Below are positions 1 through 5,351 of a DNA stretch of 7,871 bases, in pieces. The position numbers and the translations under genes were made by a program. Source of the stretch: Pseudomonadota bacterium (GTDB lineage: Bacteria; Pseudomonadota; Alphaproteobacteria; Rhizobiales; Xanthobacteraceae); contig JAEYTJ010000036.1 of assembly GCA_023434095.1 (NCBI GenBank), positions 1-7,871 of the forward strand. Reading direction: 5' to 3'. The notes beneath the pieces were generated by a model. It did not search any database, was not told the DNA's origin, and saw only the letters and a program-made list of their open reading frames with translations. Numbering within the stretch: position 1 is the stretch's first letter; the number at the start of each line of letters is the position of its first letter.

Positions 1-403
1 TCAGCGTGATCATGACGACCGCGAAGAAGGCGCCGATGAAGGACGAAGTGAAGGCGGCAGTGAGAGCCTCACCCGCCCGTCCCGATCGCGCCATCGGATG
101 ACCATCGAAGGTCGTCGCCACCGACCACGGCTCACCTGGAATATTGAACAGGATCGACGTGATGGCGCCGCCAAACAGCGCGCCCCAGTAAATGCAGGTC
201 AGAAGGATGATCGCCGAGGTCGGCGACATGGAGAAGGTGAGCGGCAGCAGGATGGCGACGCCGTTGGCGCCGCCGAGGCCCGGCAGCACGCCGATGATGA
301 CGCCCAGCAGGATGCCGATGGCCATCAGCAGGATGTTGAACGGATCGGACGCGATGCCGAAGCCGTGGTAGAGAAAGGTAAAATTCTCAGCAATCATGTT
401 CAT
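1..403 (-). CDS. tctA: TctA family transporter permease, large membrane subunit (3' part outside window)
   Basis: This is the N-terminal 134 residues of the large membrane subunit of a tripartite tricarboxylate transporter, which moves a carboxylate across the inner membrane using an ion gradient and a periplasmic binding protein. The protein begins MNMIAENFTFLYHGFG. Family hallmarks follow: a glycine-rich segment reading GVLPGLGGANGVAILLPLTF, then YWGALFGGAITSILFNIPGEP, then a DGHPMARSGRAGEAL stretch. All three sit between hydrophobic membrane segments. TctA proteins are usually about 500 residues, so roughly three quarters lie beyond the left edge. I chose the ATG at 403 because AAGGGG lies 9 bases upstream; a second ATG at 397 is possible. 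It follows tctB by 40 bases, so the two are probably co-transcribed. The substrate cannot be read from the sequence. Confidence 0.93.
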   Translation of the reverse strand, partial: MNMIAENFTFLYHGFGIASDPFNILLMAIGILLGVIIGVLPGLGGANGVAILLPLTFSMSPTSAIILLTCIYWGALFGGAITSILFNIPGEPWSVATTFDGHPMARSGRAGEALTAAFTSSFIGAFFAVVMITL

Positions 404-443
404 GGGCGCTATCCCCTTGGGTGGCCTTCTTGTCTGTGCCGGA

Positions 444-944
444 TCAGAGACCGAGCATGGCCTCGATCGGCCCCTTCGGGAGCGGGATCAGGAACCACCG
501 TTCGAGCGTGATGTAGAAGAAGGCCGGGACGCCGAAGGCGACAGCCAGGGAGAGCGGCCAGCCGTAATGGCCCAGCCAGATCATGAAGAGGATGATCAGC
601 GCCACCGAGGGAACGTAGATCCCGAGGAAGGGCACCAGCGCCACATAGATGCAGGCGGGAATGAGAACCTTCAGCACCTGAACGAGCTGGCTGTTCTCCG
701 CGAAGATCGCCTCCGGATCCTCGCGCAGGCCCGCCACCACGTTGATGACGCTGCACACGCAGATGATGAGCCCGACATAGAAGGGGAAGAAGCCGGCCTG
801 CGGGCCGTCCGAGCCCCACCCGAAGCCGACGAGGACGCTGCCGTAGAGAACGATGAGGCCGAAGACGAGGGTGAGCAGCGCCGTGCCGACTTCGACGGCG
901 CGTTGCTTGGGCCCCGTTTCGGCTCCGTGGTGAGACTGTTCCAT
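444..944 (-). CDS. tctB: TctB family transporter small membrane subunit
   Basis: This 166-residue protein is the small integral membrane subunit of the same transporter; its exact mechanistic role is poorly defined in the family. The length is normal for TctB. After a short polar N-terminus there are about five hydrophobic segments, near residues 17-40, 52-72, 92-108, 111-127 and 130-147. The typical motif GPQAGFFPFYVGL lies at 47-59, where GxxxGFFP is the most recognisable TctB feature. The C-terminus reads ERWFLIPLPKGPIE, a common ending in this family. The start at 944 is supported by GGAGA 7 bases upstream. The gene lies between tctC (230-base gap) and tctA (40-base gap) in the usual C-B-A order. 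TctB sequences diverge quickly, so the assignment rests on motif, topology and context together. Confidence 0.93.
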   Translation of the reverse strand: MEQSHHGAETGPKQRAVEVGTALLTLVFGLIVLYGSVLVGFGWGSDGPQAGFFPFYVGLIICVCSVINVVAGLREDPEAIFAENSQLVQVLKVLIPACIYVALVPFLGIYVPSVALIILFMIWLGHYGWPLSLAVAFGVPAFFYITLERWFLIPLPKGPIEAMLGL

Positions 945-1006
945 CGAGATGTCTCCGAAAATCCGCGCAAAAGCAGGGCCGGCGGGACAAGGCCCGTCGA
1001 CGGCAC

Positions 1007-1018
1007 GCTGGCGCCAGC
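1007..1018. repeat. 12-base perfect palindrome in the tctC-tctB gap
   Basis: GCTGGCGCCAGC is a perfect palindrome 63 bases upstream of the tctB start. It is flanked by GCGGG (982-986) and CCCGC (1018-1022), which could close a larger, looser fold. It may be chance in GC-rich DNA or part of the structured intercistronic region; no function is assigned. Confidence 0.4.
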
Positions 1019-1041
1019 CCGCTGAATGAGTGTGTTGTGTC

Positions 1042-1145
1042 CCGCCCGGAGGGCGGCCCGACGCAGACGGGAAGCCGTCTGCGTCATCCGCCGCGCGTGG
1101 CGCGATCCGGTCGAGGATCGCGCGGCCGGCCCGCAGGGTCGGCCG
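1042..1145 (-). repeat. Row of four inverted repeats between tctC and tctB
   Basis: Four potential hairpins sit almost end to end in about 105 bases just downstream of tctC. In plus-strand coordinates they are: CCGCCC/GGGCGG with a 3-base loop (1042-1056); an 11-base perfect stem GACGCAGACGG/CCGTCTGCGTC with a 4-base loop (1060-1085); a 9-base perfect stem GCGCGATCC/GGATCGCGC with a 6-base loop (1100-1123); and a 10-base stem with one mismatch and a 3-base loop (1123-1145, sharing base 1123 with the previous repeat). No T-run follows on the minus strand, so a classical intrinsic terminator is unlikely. Structures after a binding-protein gene often protect that part of the mRNA and let the binding protein outnumber the membrane subunits, as in the malE-malF gap. 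That role is an inference here; the inverted repeats are directly visible. Confidence 0.75.
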
Positions 1146-1174
1146 TGCTCGGGGCTACGCCGTCCGTGGGCGCA

Positions 1175-2185
1175 TCAGTTGCCGGCGATGAAGCCCGCCG
1201 CCTGCATCAGTTCCTTGTGCTTGGCCTCGGACTGGTCGAGCCACGCCTTGAACTCGTCGCCGGCCATGAAGGTCTGGTTGAACGCACCGTCCTTCATGAG
1301 CTGCTTCCACTCGGGGGTCTCGCGCACCTTCTTGAACAGCTCGACGAAGTAGGCGACCTGCTCCTGGGTCACGCCCGGGGGCATGAAGATGCCGCGCAGC
1401 ATGAGATATTCGACGTCGAGGCCGGCCGACTTGCAGGTCGGGACCGAGGACCAGGACAGGTCGCCGAGGATCTTGTCGGTGTAGGGGAGCGGCTGGGAGT
1501 CGAACACGCAGAGCGGGCGGACCTTGTCGCCGCGCCACTGGGAGACGGCCTCGATCGGGTTGTTCACGGTCGAGTTGACGTGACCGCCGACCAGCTGCAC
1601 CGCGACCTCGCCGCCGCCCTTGTAGGGGATGTAGGTCATCTTCTTGCCGAGCGCCTTCTCGATGGCGACGGTGATGATCTGGTCTTCCTGCTTGGAGCCG
1701 GTGCCGCCCATCTTGAAGGTGCCGTCCGGCGCCGCCTTGATCGCGGCCTCGTATTCCAGCGCCGTCTTGTAGGGCTCCTGGGCGTTCACCCACAGCACGA
1801 ACTCGTCCAGCGCCAGCATCGCGACCGGGGTCAGGTCCTTCCAGTTGAAGGGAATGCCGGTGGCCAGCGGGGTGGTGAACAGGTTGGAGAGCGTGATGAC
1901 GATCTTGTGCGGATTGCCCTTGTTGCTCTTCACGTCGAGGAAGCCCTCGCCGCCGGCGCCGCCGGACTTGTTGATGACGACCAGCTGGGTCGACATCAGG
2001 TCATGCTTGGCGATGATGCCCTGGAGCGTGCGGGCCATCTGGTCGGCGCCACCGCCGGTACCGGCGGGCACGATGAATTCCACCGGCTTGGTGGGCTCCC
2101 AGGCGGCCGCCGCCGGCAGCATGGACAGGGCCGTCATGCCAAGAGCGGTCACGGCACCGAGGCCGAGAGCATGCAGATGTTTCAT
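1175..2185 (-). CDS. tctC: TctC/BUG family periplasmic substrate-binding protein
   Basis: This 336-residue protein is the extracytoplasmic solute receptor of the transporter, which captures the substrate in the periplasm and hands it to TctA/TctB. A Sec signal peptide is clear: MKHLHA, a hydrophobic core (about residues 7-23), then PAAAA with likely cleavage before W29. The mature protein opens WEPTKPVEFIVPAGTGGGADQMAR, the family's first strand and glycine-rich ligand loop, and KMGGTGS and YKGGGEVAVQLVGGHV follow further on. Two cysteines, C226 and C251, might form a disulfide in the periplasm (inference). I chose the ATG at 2185: AAGGA lies 8 bases upstream and the signal peptide begins correctly there. 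An in-frame TTG at 2203 would add six residues and overlap that ribosome-binding site. Members bind di- and tricarboxylates, aromatic acids or amino acids, so the ligand is unknown. It is the promoter-proximal gene of tctCBA. Confidence 0.95.
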   Translation of the reverse strand: MKHLHALGLGAVTALGMTALSMLPAAAAWEPTKPVEFIVPAGTGGGADQMARTLQGIIAKHDLMSTQLVVINKSGGAGGEGFLDVKSNKGNPHKIVITLSNLFTTPLATGIPFNWKDLTPVAMLALDEFVLWVNAQEPYKTALEYEAAIKAAPDGTFKMGGTGSKQEDQIITVAIEKALGKKMTYIPYKGGGEVAVQLVGGHVNSTVNNPIEAVSQWRGDKVRPLCVFDSQPLPYTDKILGDLSWSSVPTCKSAGLDVEYLMLRGIFMPPGVTQEQVAYFVELFKKVRETPEWKQLMKDGAFNQTFMAGDEFKAWLDQSEAKHKELMQAAGFIAGN

Positions 2186-2193
2186 TTGGCGTT

Positions 2194-2200
2194 TCCTTCC
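2194..2200 (-). promoter_or_regulatory. Ribosome-binding site of tctC
   Basis: GGAAGGA on the minus strand ends 8 bases before the ATG at 2185. It decides the start in favour of that ATG over the upstream TTG at 2203, which would place this site inside the coding region. Confidence 0.75.
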
Positions 2201-2219
2201 CAAAGGGTTCTAGCGAACG

Positions 2220-2241
2220 GCCGACTCATTGAATGGTCGGC
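2220..2241 (-). other. Possible hairpin in the tctC 5' leader
   Basis: GCCGAC (2220-2225) and GTCGGC (2236-2241) can pair, with an inner CAT/ATG extension around a 3-base loop and one bulged base. The stem lies about 20 bases upstream of the tctC ribosome-binding site, so it would be in the 5' leader if transcription starts farther upstream. It might protect the 5' end or affect translation; no known riboswitch is recognised. Confidence 0.4.
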
Positions 2242-2425
2242 TCTTTGCTTGGGCCTCATCTCGCGCCGCGAGGCGGGACGAGACCTCGATAGCCGGGGAC
2301 TTTGTTGTGTCTCTCCGCCGGATATTCTGTGGAATAACTTGTACCAAGAATAAGCCGAAGCCAAGCGATAATTCTAAAGTTCAATGTTGCATCGCAAGGT
2401 CAACTGGTATTACGTATTTCTATTA

Positions 2426-2460
2426 TTTTGTATTTGGCATGCCATAACTGGCATACAAAA
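2426..2460. promoter_or_regulatory. Nested inverted repeats, probable operator
   Basis: The outer arms TTTTGTAT (2426-2433) and ATACAAAA (2453-2460) are perfect 8-base inverted repeats. Inside them are a perfect palindrome TGGCATGCCA (2435-2444) and an overlapping inverted repeat ATGCCA-TAAC-TGGCAT (2439-2454). The whole element sits in the AT-rich part of the divergent region, just before a TATAAT box. This density of nested symmetry is typical of a binding site for a dimeric regulator such as the GntR or LysR families, but I cannot name one. It is placed to act on tctC, zwf or both. Confidence 0.55.
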
Positions 2461-2465
2461 TTCTT

Positions 2466-2471
2466 TATAAT
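2466..2471 (+). promoter_or_regulatory. Candidate -10 box (TATAAT)
   Basis: A perfect TATAAT lies in AT-rich DNA right after the nested inverted repeats. Nothing resembling TTGACA is found 16-19 bases upstream, where the inverted repeat lies, so it would need an activator or may be chance. If used, it would give zwf a leader of about 440 bases. Confidence 0.3.
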
Positions 2472-2630
2472 GTGTGGTTGAATACGTTATTAATCAAACC
2501 GTTGAACTGAAAGCCTTTTTTCGCGGCATCGAAGCACCTTTCACGACCGTTTACCGGGCCCTTTCCTGCCGCGCCTGCCACAGCGGCAACGCAGCCGCAA
2601 AAAGAAGGCGTCGCCCGCGAATACTTGGAG

Positions 2631-2668
2631 CGCCCCCTCTTCGCCCCATTTCGCCCCGAACTCGCCCC
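2631..2668. repeat. Four regularly spaced CGCCCC repeats upstream of zwf
   Basis: CGCCCC occurs at 2631, 2642, 2652 and 2663, intervals of 11, 10 and 11 bases, close to one helical turn. The bases between are T-rich and not conserved. Repeats on one DNA face can mark cooperative protein binding, but a simple GC-rich low-complexity tract is also possible. Confidence 0.45.
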
Positions 2669-2902
2669 TTTTGTCGCCATATTGGTGCAACGCAACATGT
2701 CTATCGTGGACACGGGACGTGGATTCGCGTCGTCGCCCACGGCACCTGCGCCGGCTCCGTCCGCGACGTCGCGAGGCTCTCTTCGTCTTTCGCACCCGTC
2801 GCGGCGCGGAATCGTTTTTGCTAGGAGTCTGGCGAAACGGCGCCCCGCCCCACGGGCACGCGACGCCCCCCGCCTTACCTCCCGTCCCGTCCGCGGGCGC
2901 CC

Positions 2903-2907
2903 AGGAG
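2903..2907 (+). promoter_or_regulatory. Ribosome-binding site of zwf
   Basis: AGGAG lies 11 bases before the ATG at 2919. The spacing is slightly long. It still supports this start over the in-frame upstream candidates at 2625 and 2697, neither of which has a comparable site. Confidence 0.6.
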
Positions 2908-2918
2908 ACATTGTCCAG

Positions 2919-4394
2919 ATGACCAGCCGCGTCATACCGGTGGCCCCCTTCACCCTCACCGTCTTCGGGGCGACGGGCGACCTCGCGCGCCGCAAGCTCA
3001 TTCCCGCGCTCTTTCACCGCGACCTCGACGGGCAGATCCCCGACGATGCGACCATCATCGGCGTCTCGCGCCGCGCGCTCACCGACGACCAGTTCCGCGC
3101 CTTCGCCCGGCAGGCCCTGACCGACCACATCCCCGCCGGCGAGCTGGAAGGACCGGAACTGGACCGCTTCCTCGCCCGCCTTTCCTATGTCGCCGCCGAT
3201 GCCGACGCCGAGGGCGGCTGGCAGGAGCTGGCGCAGCGCGTCGAGGGCTTCCCGGACCATATCCCGGTCTATTATCTCGCCACCGCGCCGCACCTGTTCG
3301 GGCCCATCTGCGAGCGGCTGGGCAAATACGGGCTGTCCCGCAACGGCCGCGTGGTCATCGAAAAGCCCATCGGCAAGGATCTGAAGTCGGCGGTGGCGCT
3401 GAACGAGCAGGTCGGCCGCATCTTCCCGGAAGACCGCGTCTACCGCATCGACCACTATCTCGGTAAGGAGACGGTCCAGAACCTGATGGCGCTGCGCTTC
3501 GCCAACGCCCTGTTCGAGCCGCTCTGGAACAACGCCCATATCGACCATGTGCAGATCACCGTCGCCGAGGCGCTGGGGGTCGAGGAGCGCGCGGGCTATT
3601 ACGACACCGCCGGCGCCATGCGCGACATGGTGCAGAACCACATCCTGCAGCTGCTCTGCCTCGTCGCCATGGAGCCGCCGGCCTCGCTCGACGCGGACGC
3701 GGTGCGCGACGAGAAGCTCAAGGTTCTGCGCGCCCTCAAGCCGATCGACGACCAGAACATGGCCGCCGTCACCGTGCGCGGCCAGTACCGCGCCGGCGCC
3801 TCGGCCGGTGGCGCGGTGCCGGGCTATCTCGACGAGCTCGGCTCCTCGACCAGCAGCACCGAGACCTTCGTGGCCGTGAAGGCGGAAGTGGAGAACTGGC
3901 GCTGGGCCGGCGTGCCGTTCTACCTGCGCACCGGCAAGCGCCTCGCCTCGCGCGTCTCGGAGATCGTGGTCGGCTTCAAGCCGGTGCCGCATTCGGTGTT
4001 CGACGCCAATGTCGGCCCCATCGAATCCAACCGCCTCGTCATCCGCTTGCAGCCGGACGAGGGCGTAAAGCTGTGGCTGATGATCAAGGACCCCGGCCCC
4101 GGCGGCATCCGCCTCACCCATGTGCCGCTCGATATGAGCTTCGCCAAGGCGTTCAAGGTCCGCAACCCGGACGCCTATGAGCGGCTGATCCTCGATGTGG
4201 TGCGCGGCAACCAGACCCTGTTCATGCGCCGCGACGAGGTCGAGGCGGCGTGGAAATGGGTCGACCCGATCCTGGACGCCTGGCGCAACGCCAAGGAGCC
4301 GCCGCGCCCCTACACCGCCGGTACCTGGGGCCCCTCGGCCGCCATCGCCCTCATCGAGCGCGACGGCCGCACATGGTTGGAAGACGGCGCCTGA
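2919..4394 (+). CDS. zwf: Glucose-6-phosphate 1-dehydrogenase
   Basis: This 491-residue enzyme oxidises glucose 6-phosphate to 6-phosphogluconolactone with NAD(P)+, the first committed cytoplasmic step of the Entner-Doudoroff and oxidative pentose phosphate routes. The nucleotide-binding fingerprint GATGDLA is at residues 17-23, right after the first strand. The substrate motif EKPIGKD is at 148-154, and the signature RIDHYLGKE places D178, H179 and K183 in the active site. H241 in MRDMVQNHILQ matches the catalytic base of the family. Length is normal. The frame stays open 98 codons upstream, but that part is low-complexity and lacks family similarity, so I start at 2919, where AGGAG precedes. 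It is the first gene of zwf-pgl-edd and diverges from tctC. Cofactor preference cannot be read with confidence. Confidence 0.97.
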   Translation: MTSRVIPVAPFTLTVFGATGDLARRKLIPALFHRDLDGQIPDDATIIGVSRRALTDDQFRAFARQALTDHIPAGELEGPELDRFLARLSYVAADADAEGGWQELAQRVEGFPDHIPVYYLATAPHLFGPICERLGKYGLSRNGRVVIEKPIGKDLKSAVALNEQVGRIFPEDRVYRIDHYLGKETVQNLMALRFANALFEPLWNNAHIDHVQITVAEALGVEERAGYYDTAGAMRDMVQNHILQLLCLVAMEPPASLDADAVRDEKLKVLRALKPIDDQNMAAVTVRGQYRAGASAGGAVPGYLDELGSSTSSTETFVAVKAEVENWRWAGVPFYLRTGKRLASRVSEIVVGFKPVPHSVFDANVGPIESNRLVIRLQPDEGVKLWLMIKDPGPGGIRLTHVPLDMSFAKAFKVRNPDAYERLILDVVRGNQTLFMRRDEVEAAWKWVDPILDAWRNAKEPPRPYTAGTWGPSAAIALIERDGRTWLEDGA

Positions 4395-4450
4395 CCGGCG
4401 CCTTCGAACGCAGACGGCGCCCGCCGGGACCTGTGGGCGCTCAACCAGAC

Positions 4451-4479
4451 GTGCGACGGCCGGCCTCCGGCCGTCGTAC
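4451..4479 (+). other. Strong hairpin between zwf and pgl
   Basis: The arms GTGCGACGGCCGG and CCGGCCGTCGTAC form a 13-base stem with one G-T pair and a 3-base loop. The hairpin starts 56 bases after the zwf stop. No T-run follows, so full termination is unlikely. It may be a processing or stability structure, or a weak attenuator, between zwf and the two genes behind it. Further on are a smaller GCCGGC/GCCGGC stem (4530-4546) and a direct repeat CAGGCGCCG at 4507 and 4525. Confidence 0.65.
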
Positions 4480-4487
4480 AACTGCCC

Positions 4488-4493
4488 TATACT
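4488..4493 (+). promoter_or_regulatory. Weak candidate -10 box upstream of pgl
   Basis: TATACT matches the -10 consensus at five of six positions and lies 75 bases before pgl, flanked by short GCCCT/AGGGC arms. No -35 box is seen at normal distance, where the preceding hairpin lies. An internal promoter for pgl-edd is possible but poorly supported. Confidence 0.2.
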
Positions 4494-4567
4494 GAAGGGC
4501 GGCGCGCAGGCGCCGCGATCGGTACAGGCGCCGGCTTGAGGCCGGCACGAGAGGGAGACTGCCGGGC

Positions 4568-5260
4568 ATGCCGGAACTGCACGAGTTGAAGGACAGCGCC
4601 GAGGTGGCGCGCGCGGTCGCCGATTTCGCCAGCGCGGCGCTCGCCGCACGCGTCACCCGCAGCGGCATGGCCAGCCTCGCCGTCTCCGGCGGGCGTACCC
4701 CGACCCGCTTCTTCGAGGAACTCTCCACCCGCGACCTGCCCTGGTCGAAGATTGCCGTCACCCTCGTCGACGAGCGCTGGGTGCGCGAGACCTCCGATCG
4801 TTCCAACGCCCGGCTGGTGCGCCAGCACCTCATGCAGAACAAGGCGGCGGCGGCGCGGTTCATCCCCCTCGCCAATGACGCCCCGACACCGGAAGACGGC
4901 CTGTTCGCGGTCAACGAGGCTCTGGAGGAGATGGCCTGGCCGCTTGCCTGCGCCATTCTCGGCATGGGCGACGACGGCCACACCGCCTCCTTCTTCCCCG
5001 GCGGCGATCATCTCGAAGAGGCGATCGACCCCGACGCGGCGCTCGGCCTCATCCCCATGCGCGCGCCCGATGCCGGCGAGCCGCGCATCACCCTCACCCT
5101 TCCCGTGCTGCTCGCCGCCGACGCGCTGGCCCTGCACATCGAGGGCGCGGCCAAGCGCCCGGTGCTCGAGAAGGCGCTGGGCGAAGGCCCGGCGACCGAG
5201 ATGCCGATCCGCGCCGTGCTGCGGGCAAGGCCCGCGCTCGACATCTTCTGGTGCCCCTGA
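4568..5260 (+). CDS. pgl: 6-phosphogluconolactonase
   Basis: This 230-residue cytoplasmic enzyme hydrolyses 6-phosphogluconolactone, the product of Zwf, to 6-phosphogluconate. It belongs to the NagB/DevB sugar-phosphate fold. Visible family motifs are VSGGRTP (39-45) in the phosphate-binding loop, LVDERWV (66-72), and LGMGDDGHTASFFPG (131-145) with the conserved acidic and histidine residues of the active site. The C-terminus ends LDIFWCP, like the common IxW ending of these proteins. The length is typical of the short bacterial enzymes. The ATG at 4568 follows AGGGAGA by 9 bases. The gene lies 173 bases after zwf and 91 before edd, on the same strand, so the substrate passes in order along the operon. 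A much longer open frame in another phase runs from 4752 across this gene into edd; it is a shadow until edd begins. Confidence 0.96.
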   Translation: MPELHELKDSAEVARAVADFASAALAARVTRSGMASLAVSGGRTPTRFFEELSTRDLPWSKIAVTLVDERWVRETSDRSNARLVRQHLMQNKAAAARFIPLANDAPTPEDGLFAVNEALEEMAWPLACAILGMGDDGHTASFFPGGDHLEEAIDPDAALGLIPMRAPDAGEPRITLTLPVLLAADALALHIEGAAKRPVLEKALGEGPATEMPIRAVLRARPALDIFWCP

Positions 5261-5276
5261 GTTCCGCACTCTGTTC

Positions 5277-5328
5277 CGGCGGCCCGCACGGGCCGCCGCC
5301 ACCCAAGACCGGCCGGACCTACCGGCCG
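5277..5328 (+). other. Two tandem hairpins between pgl and edd
   Basis: A 9-base perfect stem CGGCGGCCC/GGGCCGCCG with a 4-base loop (5277-5298) is followed by a 7-base stem CGGCCGG/CCGGCCG with a 5-base loop (5310-5328). They fill most of the 91-base gap and end 12 bases before the edd ribosome-binding site. No T-tract follows, so read-through into edd is expected. They may influence RNA stability or processing, which is an inference. Confidence 0.6.
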
Positions 5329-5351
5329 CCGACGATCCTGAGGAGAGCCGC

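Larger units (their letters stand above)
2186..2918. other. Divergent intergenic region between tctC and zwf
   Basis: This 733-base stretch separates the divergent starts of tctC and zwf and must hold promoters for both. I see no convincing gene in it. Several open frames cross it, but they are arginine- and proline-rich, lack ribosome-binding sites and resemble no family I know. Composition is split: about 2330-2480 is strikingly AT-rich for this window, and about 2540-2918 is GC-rich. The AT-rich part carries short inverted repeats: CTTG-TAC-CAAG (2338-2348), TTGC-ATC-GCAA (2387-2397), and a larger nested one listed separately. No good -35/-10 pair with normal spacing was found for either direction. 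Confidence 0.8.

Noticed and set aside
1042..1145. CRISPR-like array
   Set aside because: The four elements are different inverted repeats, not identical direct repeats with uniform spacers.
1037..2353. A 438-codon plus-strand open frame opposite tctC
   Set aside because: It is antisense to a clear binding-protein gene with signal peptide and family motifs; its product looks like low-complexity shadow sequence.
2182..2364. A 60-codon minus-strand frame overlapping the tctC start
   Set aside because: It overlaps the tctC ribosome-binding site and start, has no recognisable feature, and is best explained as leader sequence.
2330..2480. Horizontally acquired or mobile-element remnant, based on low GC
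   Set aside because: Only about 150 bases are AT-rich, they lie exactly in a divergent promoter region, and there is no transposase fragment or terminal repeat with target duplication.
2465..3001. A 178-codon minus-strand frame in the divergent region
   Set aside because: It runs into zwf, is Arg/Gly/Ala-rich without motifs, and no ribosome-binding site supports it.
2541..4649. A 702-codon open frame on the minus strand opposite zwf
   Set aside because: Same codon-bias shadow effect. It spans zwf, both flanking gaps and the start of pgl, and shows no domain.
4752..5351. An upstream extension of the edd frame giving an 812-residue protein
   Set aside because: The first 200 codons overlap pgl in another phase and encode Ser/Pro/Arg-rich sequence. 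The ATG at 5352 has a good ribosome-binding site and gives the normal Edd length.
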